Shown here: positions 1 through 8,713 of the stretch, one piece after another
Numbering within the stretch: position 1 is the first letter of the stretch
How the letters are laid out: each line of letters opens with the position of its first letter
DNA from: a marine actinobacterium MedAcidi-G3
Lineage (GTDB): Bacteria; Actinomycetota; Acidimicrobiia; Acidimicrobiales; Poriferisodalaceae
DNA: 60,725 nucleotides
Assembly: GCA_000817105.1 (NCBI GenBank)
Contig: JUEP01000014.1
Coordinates: forward strand, 1 to 60,725
Direction of reading: 5' to 3'
Notes under the pieces: generated by a model
What the model was told of the DNA's origin: nothing
The model's input: only the letters and a program-made list of their open reading frames with translations
Database searches by the model: none
Made by a program: the position numbers and the translations under genes

Positions 1-2
1 AG

Positions 3-1247
3 CTAGACCCGACCTTAGGTGCCTGGCAGGAGGTGTATGCCGAAGAAGCTCGAGCCGCTGCCCGAATTGCCGATGCTGAAGTTTCTTCCAGTAGAAGGAA
101 GGGCCCATTTCATGGTGTGCCGTTTGCGTTGAAAGATATTGTTGAAGTCGAAGGCAAGCGCACTGCTGCAGGGTGTTTCGAATGGAAAGACCGCCAGTCG
201 ACGATGACCGCAGAGGTGGCGCAGCGATTAATAGATGCAGGGGGAATTCTTCTTGGGAAAACAAAAACAGTTGAATTTGCTATGGGTGGCTGGGGCACTA
301 ACCAAAGAATGGGCACCCCCCACAATCCATGGGACAAAAATGTTGCCCGAACGCCCGGAGGCTCATCGAGTGGGTCGGGAGTTTCGGTCGCCAGCGGTAT
401 GGTGCCGTGCGCTATAGGGACCGACACCGGCGGATCAGTTCGCCTACCTGCAGCATTTTGTGGCATAGCTGGTCTTAAGACCACTGAGGGTTTGCTGCCG
501 ACTAGTGGCATTGTTCCCTTGTCTCACACCCTAGACACGCCTGGGCCCATGGCTCGATCCGTTGCAGACGTTGCAGTTATGTTCGATGCACTGGTTGGAG
601 GCCCAACTGGAGTCGATCTAAACGGTGGTGTGCATGGCATGAGGGTTGGTTGTTTGCCAGATGATGAACGTAGCGGTATAGAGCTAACTCAACTTGCTGC
701 TTATGACCGATCCTTAGAACTTCTAGCGGAACTTGGCGCCGAAATTATGCAGTTCAAGCCACCGAAACCGTTCGAAGAGATGAAAGTATCTACCTTCGTA
801 ATTGTCACCGCTGAGGGATACTTTCATCACCAGAAGATTATGGATGATCCGGAAGCATTAGTCGATGAGCATGTTCGAGCTCGTTTTGCACCTGGAGTAT
901 CGATCTCCTCAAGTGACTACGTTGGTGCTCTGCTCGAGCGCGAAAATGATCGACAAAAGTTTTTCGAATCGATGGCACATCTTGATGCTTTAGTGACTCC
1001 TACGACTCCAATGCTGCCGCTGCCGCTTAGCGAAGCAGATGAAGAATCAACCCCCGCTCGATTTACTCGAGCTATCAACTATTTGTCTATGTGCGCGACC
1101 TCAGTTCCCTCGGGAATCTCAAACGAGAATCTTCCAACGTCGCTTCAAATTGCATGCCGAGGTGGCGATGAGAATATGTCGCTACAAATCGCTGCGGCAT
1201 TCGAAGCGGCTCGAGGAGATCTTCCTAATCCACCTCTATACAACTAG
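3..1247 (+). CDS. Amidase signature (AS) family hydrolase, 5' end outside window
   Basis: Amidase of the AS family, which hydrolyses C-N bonds of amides through a Ser-cisSer-Lys triad. The reading frame stays open to the window edge (residues LDPTLGAWQEV precede the internal GTG at 33), so the true start lies upstream; about 415 residues are visible against roughly 450-500 for the family. The Lys sits in FALKDIVEVEG, the cis-Ser in PGGSSSGSGVSV and the nucleophile in GTDTGGSVRLPA. The substrate cannot be told from sequence. A cupin gene follows 30 nt downstream on the same strand, suggesting co-transcription. Two further AS amidases occur at 28.5 kb and 38.1 kb. Confidence 0.9.
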   Translation, partial: LDPTLGAWQEVYAEEARAAARIADAEVSSSRRKGPFHGVPFALKDIVEVEGKRTAAGCFEWKDRQSTMTAEVAQRLIDAGGILLGKTKTVEFAMGGWGTNQRMGTPHNPWDKNVARTPGGSSSGSGVSVASGMVPCAIGTDTGGSVRLPAAFCGIAGLKTTEGLLPTSGIVPLSHTLDTPGPMARSVADVAVMFDALVGGPTGVDLNGGVHGMRVGCLPDDERSGIELTQLAAYDRSLELLAELGAEIMQFKPPKPFEEMKVSTFVIVTAEGYFHHQKIMDDPEALVDEHVRARFAPGVSISSSDYVGALLERENDRQKFFESMAHLDALVTPTTPMLPLPLSEADEESTPARFTRAINYLSMCATSVPSGISNENLPTSLQIACRGGDENMSLQIAAAFEAARGDLPNPPLYN

Positions 1248-1277
1248 ACCAAAACGAAATCGAGACGGGAAAATTAA

Positions 1278-1661
1278 ATGCATCTTGTATGGATTCGAAC
1301 CGAAGGTGGAAAAACAGTTATCGAGGACTTAGAAGTTCCTTCGACTAGGGAGATTCGCGGTTATGAGACGCCCGTCATCCCTATTACCGGAGTCATCTTT
1401 CGGACCGCCCAACCAGAAGTCTCCATGGACTTTCATAATGCTCCAAGACGTCAAATAGTTCTGCCGTTGCAAGGAGAAGTTGAGATTGAAACGGGTGATG
1501 GTGACTCTCGAATTATTGGTGCTGGCATGGCGCTGCTCGCAGACGATGTCGACGGTCAGGGTCACAAATCGAAGTTCAGTCCCAACGATGCGGTGACGCT
1601 GTTTCTGCTGTTGCCGGATGAGTTGGATCCAACTCAGTGGAGGGTAGATACTGAGGTTTAG
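1278..1661 (+). CDS. Small single-domain cupin protein
   Basis: A 127-aa protein with one cupin barrel: the central stretch FHNAPRRQIVLPLQGEVEIETG followed by the DGDSRIIGAGMALLADD turn matches the two cupin motifs, although only one clear metal-type His (FHNAP) is visible. Cupins bind metals or small ligands; the reaction is unknown. It follows the amidase by 30 nt, so it may act on the same substrate or product. Its stop overlaps the stop of the convergent AlaX gene by 4 nt. Recognised at fold level only. Confidence 0.75.
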   Translation: MHLVWIRTEGGKTVIEDLEVPSTREIRGYETPVIPITGVIFRTAQPEVSMDFHNAPRRQIVLPLQGEVEIETGDGDSRIIGAGMALLADDVDGQGHKSKFSPNDAVTLFLLLPDELDPTQWRVDTEV

Positions 1662-2371
1662 CGGTCATGTAGGACAAACCTGACACGTTTAAATCCGCGC
1701 CCTTTTGACTCGGTTTTCGTTATCTCGATCCGACCAACTTCACCGGTTGAAGCTACATGTGTTCCTCCGTCCGCTTGTTTATCTAAACCCACAATGTCAA
1801 CTACTCGAATTTCAGAAACGCTTTTGGGGATCAGATTCACTTTTGTCCGGATTAAATCCCTGTCTAAAACTGCTTCGGAGAGTGGCAGAAAAGAAATTTG
1901 CACTGAGCGATCGGCTGCCACTTCAGCATTACAGAGCTCTTCGATTTGTTGAGCGAATCCCTCGGGGAATTCGTCAAGTTCGAAGTCCATCCGACCAGAA
2001 AGAGCAGCCATGTTTCCCCCGGTCACCACTTTCTGCCAGCGCTGCCACATGACCCCGCAAAGAATATGCATCGCTGTGTGTGTACGCATCATGTGATGAC
2101 GGCGGTCACGGTCGATAAAGCCAGTAACCAATGTGCCTTCAGTTGGTAGGTCACCGCCAAGTTGGTGCCAAACCCGACCATCAATGGTCTTGACATCTTC
2201 AACAGGACTTTCGACGCCGTTCCATTTCAGGATTCCAGTGTCATGAGGTTGACCACCACCTGTTACGTAAAAAGCAGTGCGATCCAATTCGATTCGGTTC
2301 TCTTCTACTGATTGGACGGTGGCGTCGAAACTATCGATTGATCCGTCTGATAAGTACAGCCTTTCAGTCAC
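1658..2371 (-). CDS. AlaX-type alanyl-tRNA editing protein (trans-editing deacylase)
   Basis: Free-standing homologue of the AlaRS editing and C-Ala region, which deacylates mischarged Ser- or Gly-tRNA(Ala). The protein of about 237 aa has an N-terminal beta-barrel part (FYVTGGGQPHDTG) and the zinc-site motif HTAMH. The second motif reads QADGGTHVASTGE, so the usual CxxxH cysteine is an Asp. I chose the GTG at 2371, 7 nt after the stop of the enoyl-CoA hydratase and behind a GGTCGG-like ribosome site; the longer open frame would overlap that gene by 113 nt. Probably co-transcribed with the hydratase. Family call is firm; zinc ligation is uncertain. Confidence 0.85.
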   Translation of the reverse strand: MTERLYLSDGSIDSFDATVQSVEENRIELDRTAFYVTGGGQPHDTGILKWNGVESPVEDVKTIDGRVWHQLGGDLPTEGTLVTGFIDRDRRHHMMRTHTAMHILCGVMWQRWQKVVTGGNMAALSGRMDFELDEFPEGFAQQIEELCNAEVAADRSVQISFLPLSEAVLDRDLIRTKVNLIPKSVSEIRVVDIVGLDKQADGGTHVASTGEVGRIEITKTESKGRGFKRVRFVLHDR

Positions 2372-2378
2372 CGTGTGC

Positions 2379-3155
2379 TTACCGACCTTTCCATTGTGGC
2401 TTTCTTTTTTCAGCGAATGCTTGAGTTCCCTCGACACTGTCTTCAGTGCTGGCAAGTAGACGAAAGAGGTGCTGCTCCAGCCGTAAACCATCTTCTAACG
2501 GCATGCTTAAACCTTGAATCGCAGCTTGTTTGATTGCGCGCACTGCGAGTGGACCAGACTCTAAAAGTTTCTCAGCCATAGCTTGTGCAGTGGGCATCAA
2601 TTCATTTAGGGATACCACCTTGTTTACGAGACCCAACCTGTGCGCCTCGTCGGCATCAATGCGTTCACCGCTATAGAGCATCCATAATGCTTGACCAAGT
2701 GGGATTGAGCGCGGGAGTCTTTGAGTCCCGCCCCCACCAGGTAACAGCCCTAACAAGACCTCCCCCAGACCGAATTGAGCGTTGGTGGAGGCGATCCGAA
2801 TATCGCAACCTAATGCTTGTTCAAGGCCACCACCGTTACAGTGACCATTAATGGCGGCGATCACGGGCTTCCATATCTCAAGTCCTCGCATTAGATCTCC
2901 TCGGCCGGCGGCGGCGAAGCTATCTGCGGGTTCAGGCTGGGAGTTGAAGTTTTGTTTGATATCGCTTCCGGCGCAGAAAGCTTTGTCACCAGCCCCTGTC
3001 AAGATCGCCACCCAAGCTGAATCATTGTGAGCGAAGTCGGTCCACACCTCCGCCAATCTGTCATATGTGGGTTGATCACAGGCGTTATATGCCTCTGGGC
3101 GGTTGATGGTTACATAGGCAATGCGATCGCGAATTTCGTAGATAACGCTTTCCAT
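2379..3155 (-). CDS. Enoyl-CoA hydratase/isomerase (crotonase) family
   Basis: A 258-aa crotonase-fold protein, normal length for the family. The oxyanion-hole elements are FCAGSDIKQ and GHCNGGGLEQALGCD; the Glu of GLGEVLLG corresponds to the first catalytic Glu, while the second position (GQALWMLYSGERI) has no Glu in the classical place, so the enzyme may be an isomerase or a hydratase with altered mechanism. C-terminal FAEKRKPQWKGR is typical of beta-oxidation hydratases. It is followed at 8 nt by alaX in the same direction. Confidence 0.88.
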   Translation of the reverse strand: MESVIYEIRDRIAYVTINRPEAYNACDQPTYDRLAEVWTDFAHNDSAWVAILTGAGDKAFCAGSDIKQNFNSQPEPADSFAAAGRGDLMRGLEIWKPVIAAINGHCNGGGLEQALGCDIRIASTNAQFGLGEVLLGLLPGGGGTQRLPRSIPLGQALWMLYSGERIDADEAHRLGLVNKVVSLNELMPTAQAMAEKLLESGPLAVRAIKQAAIQGLSMPLEDGLRLEQHLFRLLASTEDSVEGTQAFAEKRKPQWKGR

Positions 3156-3230
3156 GAATGCCCTCCCGATAGTTCCTAATTATCTTTGCAGCACTTGGAA
3201 ACACGTGCGTCACAAAATGACCGGCGGCAG

Positions 3231-3256
3231 CTAAGCGTGCCGGGGTTCTCGCTTAG
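3231..3256. promoter_or_regulatory. Inverted repeat in divergent promoter region (possible operator)
   Basis: CTAAGCG at 3231-3237 and its exact complement CGCTTAG at 3250-3256 flank a 12-nt spacer. It lies in the 163-nt gap between the divergent hydratase (start 3155) and ROK kinase (start 3319) and has no T-tract, so an operator is likelier than a terminator. No binding protein can be named. Confidence 0.3.
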
Positions 3257-3318
3257 TTCTTTGTGGAGTTGAGGTACAAAGTTTGCGTTGAGGGCCCTTC
3301 GCCTAGGATCCTGTGTAA

Positions 3319-4302
3319 GTGGATATAGGTAAGGCACATGTCAAAGCAGCTTCTATTGGCATTGACATTGGGGGTACCAAAACCCTGGGAGTGATGCTGA
3401 GCGAGCAAGGAAACCTTTTGGCTCAGCTCAGATTTCCAACGCCACCAGGTTCCGTGGAGATCGTTGAGCTCGTTCTTTCGATCTATTCCGAGCTGAGTGG
3501 CGAAATTGATAATGATGTACAACTTTCTTGTCTCGGTATAGGTGTTGCGGGCCTAGTCGATAAAACAGGCGAGATTTATCATGCTCCCAACTTGGTTAAT
3601 GCTGACGGACTTCGAATTAGAGAGTTGATCGCTTCGAAGGTCGATGTGCCAGTGCACGTTGACAACGATGCAAACTGTGCGGCCTTAGCGGAGATTCGAC
3701 TGGGAGCTGCGAAAGATATTGGCAATGCATTAGTCGTCACACTGGGCACTGGCATTGGTGGTGCCGTTGTAGTCAATGGCACCGTTTTTCGCGGTGGATT
3801 TGGTTTGGCCGGCGAGCCGGGTCACATGCTTGTTGATCCCAATGGCATTCGTTGTGCATGTGGGGCTAACGGCTGTTGGGAGTCCTACGCGTCGGGCACG
3901 GGCTTGCGTAATCTTGCAGTTCGGCGGGCTGAAGTAGGAGAGCTTCAAGATGTTGTCAAAGGTTTGGGAGGACGCCACGAGGGCATCACGGGCGAACTTA
4001 TTTCTCAGGCAGCGTCTGGAGGTGACAAAGAGGCAATAGCTGTTGTAGACGAATACGCGAAATGGGTGGCTATTGGATTAGCTAATTGTGCCGCTTTGCT
4101 TGACCCCGAAATGATTGTTTTAGGTGGAGGGATAGTTGGGAGTTGGGGCCTTTTCGGACCAAGAATTTGTGGGGTGTTTGATGGATTCCTGATTGGATCG
4201 GAACAGAGAAGTTCGGTTCTGATTAAGCCAGCAAAAATGGGAGAAGCTGCTGGAGCGGTCGGTGCGTCTCTACTCGGAACGGTTCGGGGCGCTGCGCAGT
4301 GA
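3319..4302 (+). CDS. ROK family sugar kinase, probable glucokinase
   Basis: A ROK-family ATP-dependent sugar kinase of 327 aa. The phosphate-binding DIGGTKT is near residue 16, the catalytic Asp lies in VDNDANCAALAE, the second phosphate loop is VTLGTGIGGAVV, and the ROK zinc motif is CACGANGCWE. The EPGHM His precedes the zinc cluster, as in ROK glucokinases that bind glucose. GTG at 3319 is the only reasonable start before the DIGGTKT strand; AGGATC lies about 10 nt upstream. The gene stands alone and the exact sugar is inferred. Confidence 0.88.
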   Translation: MDIGKAHVKAASIGIDIGGTKTLGVMLSEQGNLLAQLRFPTPPGSVEIVELVLSIYSELSGEIDNDVQLSCLGIGVAGLVDKTGEIYHAPNLVNADGLRIRELIASKVDVPVHVDNDANCAALAEIRLGAAKDIGNALVVTLGTGIGGAVVVNGTVFRGGFGLAGEPGHMLVDPNGIRCACGANGCWESYASGTGLRNLAVRRAEVGELQDVVKGLGGRHEGITGELISQAASGGDKEAIAVVDEYAKWVAIGLANCAALLDPEMIVLGGGIVGSWGLFGPRICGVFDGFLIGSEQRSSVLIKPAKMGEAAGAVGASLLGTVRGAAQ

Positions 4303-4378
4303 GGCAAGGGACCCGGTTCGAGAGAGAATGACTGGTTGAACCGTAACCTGATTTGTTGGTACCACCAGGGAGAGTTAG

Positions 4379-4840
4379 ATGGCAGATAAGAAGATGAAAG
4401 AATTACTTGAATGGCGTGAGAACGTGCCTGCTGGTCGACTTCTTAATCCCGGCTTGCCTCCGTTTGATCTGCTGAACGCGTCAGAGTGGTCGGTACTTGA
4501 TGAAGCACCAGGCAGGCTGGAACTGATGTGCGATCTGCCTGAAGTAACGCTGAACCCAGCAGGACAGCTTTTCGGCGGTTTTACTGCTGCATATGTAGAT
4601 ATTGGTTCGCTGTATGCGGCACAAAGCGACGTTGAAGGAACGCCTGGCTTCCAATCAACAATCAATATGCGACTTGATTACTTCGAGGCCATCACTGAAA
4701 GCCCGTTCCGTATGAGCAGCGAGGTCATTCACCGTCGCGGGGAGACACGTCTAGTCGGATGCAGGATGTATCAAGGTGAGTCGTTAGCTGTCTATGCGCT
4801 CACAACCATGAGACATCAGCCGCTATCAGAGGTGTTTTGA
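4379..4840 (+). CDS. PaaI-type hotdog thioesterase
   Basis: A 153-aa single hotdog-fold acyl-CoA thioesterase. The family signature is NPAGQLFGGFTAAYVDIG, where the Asp is the usual catalytic acid, followed by the INMRLDYFEAI strand and the GETRLVGCRM strand. It probably releases CoA from aromatic or short acyl thioesters. AGGGAGAG lies just upstream of the ATG. It is encoded 76 nt after the kinase and may have its own promoter. Confidence 0.82.
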   Translation: MADKKMKELLEWRENVPAGRLLNPGLPPFDLLNASEWSVLDEAPGRLELMCDLPEVTLNPAGQLFGGFTAAYVDIGSLYAAQSDVEGTPGFQSTINMRLDYFEAITESPFRMSSEVIHRRGETRLVGCRMYQGESLAVYALTTMRHQPLSEVF

Positions 4841-4946
4841 GAGTCTTCTTTAGGATTGCAAGACGGTCCCCGGCAGCCTCATAGATGCCATTTGGTTTGT
4901 AGAGGTGGCATTTAAGTCGTAGCTGAGTGACCTGTAGGGTCATGGG

Positions 4947-5483
4947 ATGAAAAAGTTTGCCGTTTCCGGTTTGCTCGTTCTCGTCTTAGCAGCGTGTTCT
5001 TCGACATCAGACACTCCCGTAGCAATGGTGGAAGACACAGCGACAACTATGGCTGAAGATGCTTTTGTCGGGGAGGAACCCTCGCCGGCAGAAGCAACAA
5101 AATCGCCAGAACTCATGCAACTTGAAGAAACCTGGGATTTTGCTGCCTCCAGGCCCGGGTCTGATATCGGTCAAGTTTTTCAGCTGTTTCGCCTGAAACA
5201 ATCCTTGGGTCCGAAAAACCTGGCTTGTTATGACCAAGAATCAGGAAATGTTTGCGAAGAAATTGTGGAAGCCATCAACGTTGTAGGGCTAACTGAGCAA
5301 CAACTGACCTTACTTTTAAACTCCCTTGAGCTCCCACATAGAGTGATTGAGCGTGACTGTGAGCTTCTGATGGTCACTGAAGAATTCGTGGCGGGGAGAG
5401 TCAATTTCTCTGTAAATGATGGCCTCGTTACTGGGTGGGCATCTGAGGGCGGAGGTAACTTTCTAGACCAAGAAAACTGTTGA
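4947..5483 (+). CDS. Predicted lipoprotein, function unknown
   Basis: A 178-aa exported protein. The N-terminus has Lys residues, a hydrophobic stretch and the lipobox LAAC at about residues 14-17, then a Ser/Thr- and Glu-rich linker typical of surface lipoproteins. The mature part contains Cys residues in ACYDQESGNVCEE, RDCELL and a C-terminal ENC, which may form disulfides. I do not recognise the domain. The 106-nt gap upstream contains a 6-bp inverted repeat (ATGCCA/TGGCAT) of unclear meaning. Confidence 0.7.
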   Translation: MKKFAVSGLLVLVLAACSSTSDTPVAMVEDTATTMAEDAFVGEEPSPAEATKSPELMQLEETWDFAASRPGSDIGQVFQLFRLKQSLGPKNLACYDQESGNVCEEIVEAINVVGLTEQQLTLLLNSLELPHRVIERDCELLMVTEEFVAGRVNFSVNDGLVTGWASEGGGNFLDQENC

Positions 5484-5541
5484 CTTTGCTGGCCCTTGAT
5501 CGGCGTTGACCTTCGAATTGTGGGGGCCAAGTCTGATGAAT

Positions 5542-5886
5542 TCAACCTGTTGTCTTGAGATCAACCCGCTCATCGTAGAAACAGAGCATCCCAGCAATAG
5601 AAGACATCTCTTCAATAGGCGTCTCATAACACCAGACCACATCCTCGGAGTAATGATCGGCCGCCTTGAAACTCCAGTAGTTAGCGTCGCCTTTGTAGGG
5701 GCAGTGACTGACACTTTGAGAAGGTGTGAGGAGGTCCATGTTGACATCCTCGCGAGGAAAATAATGTCTAGGCGGCAGCGAACCTTCAAGTAATAAAAGA
5801 GTCGATGATGATTGCGCCACAGTCTCTCCAGAGACGCGCACAGTCACCTGCTTATGTACTTTTTGGATCTCAATATGACTTTCCAC
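5542..5886 (-). CDS. DUF427 domain protein
   Basis: A 114-aa protein matching DUF427 by its string of signatures: a PRHYFPREDVNMDLL strand, the SHCPYKGDANYW motif with Cys and Lys, and a C-terminal AGMLCFYDERVDL. Members are small mixed beta proteins; the biochemical role is not established. It is convergent with the lipoprotein gene and divergent from the sulfur gene at 6062. Confidence 0.85.
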   Translation of the reverse strand: MESHIEIQKVHKQVTVRVSGETVAQSSSTLLLLEGSLPPRHYFPREDVNMDLLTPSQSVSHCPYKGDANYWSFKAADHYSEDVVWCYETPIEEMSSIAGMLCFYDERVDLKTTG

Positions 5887-6061
5887 GTGATCATCTTAGA
5901 TCTGTTATCACCAGTGAAAGAATTCACCCAAGAATGTGATGGTCATAAGGCCTAAAAATCCGACGTACGATTTAACCGTTTGGTTGGTGAGGCGCACAAA
6001 ATCACAGGGGCAGCTATTCGTTCGAAAAAGCTAGATAGAGATAAGGCAGGAAGGAGATGAG

Positions 6062-7435
6062 ATGATTCTGAAGCAGTACTACTTGCAATGTCTCTCTCAG
6101 GCCTCGTACCTAATTGGCGACGAAACTTCTGGCCGGGCAGTTGTTGTTGATCCGAGAAGAGACATCGAGGAGTATCTGCGTGATGCTGCAAGACTCGAGC
6201 TTTGTATCGAGCTAGTTCTAGAAACTCATTTCCATGCTGACTTTCTGTCTGGTCATTTAGAATTCGCGCAGGTCGGCGCAGAAATTGGCTTTGGCTCTCA
6301 TGCCCACACTGAATTTCCAGCACGCTTATTTGACGATGGCGAACATTACTCGTTAGGTGAAGTGACGCTCGAAGTGCTCCACACTCCGGGTCACACCCCG
6401 GAAGCAATCAGTATCGCTATCTATGAAACATCTGAATCAGATCACCCGCATGCTGTACTGACTGGTGACACGTTATTTGTTGGAGACGTTGGTCGCCCAG
6501 ACCTCCTCGTCAGCGCAGGATGGTCAAAAATCGAACTTGCCGGAATGCTGTTCGACTCGATTCACGAGAAACTCCTGTCGCTGCCAGACGAGACAATTGT
6601 TTATCCAGCGCATGGAGCGGGCTCGGCATGTGGCAAGAATCTTTCTAATGAAACATGGTCCACCATTGGAGTTCAACGAAGCGAAAACCAAAGTGTCCGT
6701 ATTCGCGATAGGGATGAATTCATTGAGTCGATAACAGAAGGACAACCCGCGCAACCCATGTACTTTGCCTACGACGCAGAACTGAACGGCAAAGTAAGAC
6801 CAATTAGGGAACAAGGCCAACTCAAAAATCTCACGGCAAAGCAAATAAAGTCAGTAATTGAGGATGGCGGAGCGGTACTCGATGTTCGAGATCCAGAGAT
6901 TTATGCCCTTGGCCACCTATTGGGAAGTATCAATATTGGACTTGATGGACGCTTTGCTGAATTCGCTGGAAGTGTTATCGATCCCGCAGCACCAATCGTG
7001 TTGTGCGGTGCCGAGAAACAAATCGTAGAAGCGCGAACACGTCTTTCACGTATTGGTTACGACCAGGTCCGAGGAGCGGTTCTGGTTGAAGATTGCGACC
7101 CTGCAGCAGTCAATCGGACGAATCGAATGACACCCTCGAAGCTGGAAACGCTGCTCAAAAATAATTCCTCAATTTCCATTCTCGATGTACGAAACGCCGG
7201 CGAGATCTGTGACGGATTTATCGAAGGCTCAACACATATTCCCTTGAGTAGCCTCACCCGACGGATAAGTGAAGTGCCAAGCGGAAGCGAACTTGTTGTC
7301 TATTGCGCAGGCGGATACCGAAGCTCGATCGCGGCTAGTCTGCTTCGCTCCGTGATTCCTCACATCCGGGTTTCGGACCTTGTTGGGGGATTCTCAGCCT
7401 GGAGTGAACAGGTACAAATCGACCAAGCTCCTTAA
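6062..7435 (+). CDS. Persulfide dioxygenase-rhodanese fusion (MBL fold plus two rhodanese domains)
   Basis: A 457-aa sulfur-oxidising fusion resembling CstB/ETHE1-type proteins. Residues ~1-240 form a metallo-beta-lactamase domain with ETHFHADFLSGH, LHTPGHTPEA and TGDTLFVGDVGRPDL supplying the iron-site His and Asp. A GSACGK motif near residue 187 parallels the extra Cys of CstB. Rhodanese domain 1 (about 260-350) has a doubtful loop (LCGAEKQ); domain 2 (about 355-450) has an intact VYCAGGYRSS active loop. It oxidises glutathione- or CoA-type persulfides to sulfite and moves the sulfane sulfur. A strong AGGAAGGAG ribosome site sits just upstream. Confidence 0.88.
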   Translation: MILKQYYLQCLSQASYLIGDETSGRAVVVDPRRDIEEYLRDAARLELCIELVLETHFHADFLSGHLEFAQVGAEIGFGSHAHTEFPARLFDDGEHYSLGEVTLEVLHTPGHTPEAISIAIYETSESDHPHAVLTGDTLFVGDVGRPDLLVSAGWSKIELAGMLFDSIHEKLLSLPDETIVYPAHGAGSACGKNLSNETWSTIGVQRSENQSVRIRDRDEFIESITEGQPAQPMYFAYDAELNGKVRPIREQGQLKNLTAKQIKSVIEDGGAVLDVRDPEIYALGHLLGSINIGLDGRFAEFAGSVIDPAAPIVLCGAEKQIVEARTRLSRIGYDQVRGAVLVEDCDPAAVNRTNRMTPSKLETLLKNNSSISILDVRNAGEICDGFIEGSTHIPLSSLTRRISEVPSGSELVVYCAGGYRSSIAASLLRSVIPHIRVSDLVGGFSAWSEQVQIDQAP

Positions 7436-7517
7436 GCGACCAAGCCGGATTCGTTCTGTGAAATGATTAAGTTTGGTTTGCGCTACTGAGCGCTGTCGCT
7501 GAACCTTGGAGAACGCG

Positions 7518-8588
7518 GTGGATGAATCAAAAATAGGTGCCCTGTCAAAACGAATTATGGGCGCATATGAAGGTGCCCTTGTTTCAGGCATGATCTATCT
7601 CGGAGACGAAATGGGCCTTTATCGAGCTATGCAAGGGCAAGGACCAATCACAAGTGACGAAGTTGCCGCCCGGGCTGGACTGCACGAACGTTTCGTCCGC
7701 GAGTGGCTCTCCCTGCAGGCAGCAGCAGGTCTCATCGAATACGAGGGAGATGGCTTGTTCCATTTGTCGCCTGAAGCTGGTCTGTTACTGGCGGAGGAGG
7801 ACGAAATCCGTTCTATGGCGAGATACTTCGACAATTTCCCTCAAAGAACCGCTCTCTTGTCTGAAATACCTCGTTCCTTTAAGACAGGAATAGGTATCTC
7901 CTGGTCCGACGTCGAAAAGGGCGGAACCTCAGGTCGAGTCCAGTGGATGGAGCGCCTTTTGCGCCCTTGGTTCGAACAGGTGCTCGTCCAGGAGGTACTT
8001 CCTGAACTTGAGGGCCTAATGGAAGAGTTAAATACTGGTGTTGCAGTCGCGGATGTCGGGTGTGGCAGTGGTGTCGCAGTTGTCACAATGGCTGAAGCAT
8101 TTCCCAAATCAGAATTCCATGGCTGGGAAATAGCACCCTTGGCCCTTGACCGGTGTAGAGAAAATGCGATCCAAGCCCGAGTGTCGAACGCTTCTTTCCA
8201 TGATGTCCGCGACCATAAGTTGCCAGAAGATAGAAGTTTCTCTTTCATTGCAACCTTCGACTGTGTTCACGATATGACCTCACCCGAAGAACTTGCTAGC
8301 GCTATCTACAACTCGATGACGCCAGAAGGTCGCTGGTTGATAGTGGACCCAACAAGCAGAGGCACTTTAGAAGAAAATATAAAAATGCCTCTCGCCGTAT
8401 TCGGGTACGCAGCATCAGTTGCTGGGTGTTTGCAGTCGGGGATGAGTGAATCAGGAGGCGCAGGTCATGGGGTCTATGGGCTGCCTCCCGCCGCTATGCA
8501 GGAGCTAACCGAAAAAGCTGGATTTACCCGTTTTCGCCAACTAAGTATCGAACACCCGATGAATAGTTACTACGAAGTGCGCCCTTGA
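7518..8588 (+). CDS. SAM-dependent methyltransferase with N-terminal winged helix
   Basis: A 356-aa protein with a winged-helix dimerisation domain (about 25-90, SDEVAARAGLHERFVREWL) and a class I methyltransferase domain (VADVGCGSGVAVVTMAEAFP as SAM loop near residue 175, FSFIATFDCVHDM as motif IV). It resembles mycobacterial Rv2258c-like enzymes. I chose GTG 7518 because GGAG lies 7 nt upstream; a TTG at 7506 is the alternative. The substrate is unknown. The monooxygenase 120 nt downstream is on the same strand. Confidence 0.85.
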   Translation: MDESKIGALSKRIMGAYEGALVSGMIYLGDEMGLYRAMQGQGPITSDEVAARAGLHERFVREWLSLQAAAGLIEYEGDGLFHLSPEAGLLLAEEDEIRSMARYFDNFPQRTALLSEIPRSFKTGIGISWSDVEKGGTSGRVQWMERLLRPWFEQVLVQEVLPELEGLMEELNTGVAVADVGCGSGVAVVTMAEAFPKSEFHGWEIAPLALDRCRENAIQARVSNASFHDVRDHKLPEDRSFSFIATFDCVHDMTSPEELASAIYNSMTPEGRWLIVDPTSRGTLEENIKMPLAVFGYAASVAGCLQSGMSESGGAGHGVYGLPPAAMQELTEKAGFTRFRQLSIEHPMNSYYEVRP

Positions 8589-8713
8589 TAGCAAAGAAGT
8601 CTTATCGGCTTGAAAATTTGAAGACCGCTGCGGTTCCGGGCATATCTGACTACGCTGCTTCTGTTGGTCGTCAACTCAACAAATTATTTGACCCTCAGGA
8701 GAAACAGCGATGA
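8585..8713 (+). CDS. Possible 42-aa linker ORF between methyltransferase and monooxygenase
   Basis: A TTG-initiated open frame fills the gap exactly: its start overlaps the methyltransferase stop by 4 nt and its TGA overlaps the monooxygenase ATG in an ATGA arrangement. The peptide is basic and polar (begins MIAKKSYRLENLKT, ends DPQEKQR) and has no match I recognise. There is no clear ribosome site, so translation would rely on coupling. It may equally be a chance open frame. Confidence 0.3.
   Translation: MIAKKSYRLENLKTAAVPGISDYAASVGRQLNKLFDPQEKQR

Noticed and set aside
1039-1332. 97-aa ORF crossing the amidase-cupin junction
   Set aside because: Other frame of both real genes; no ribosome site.
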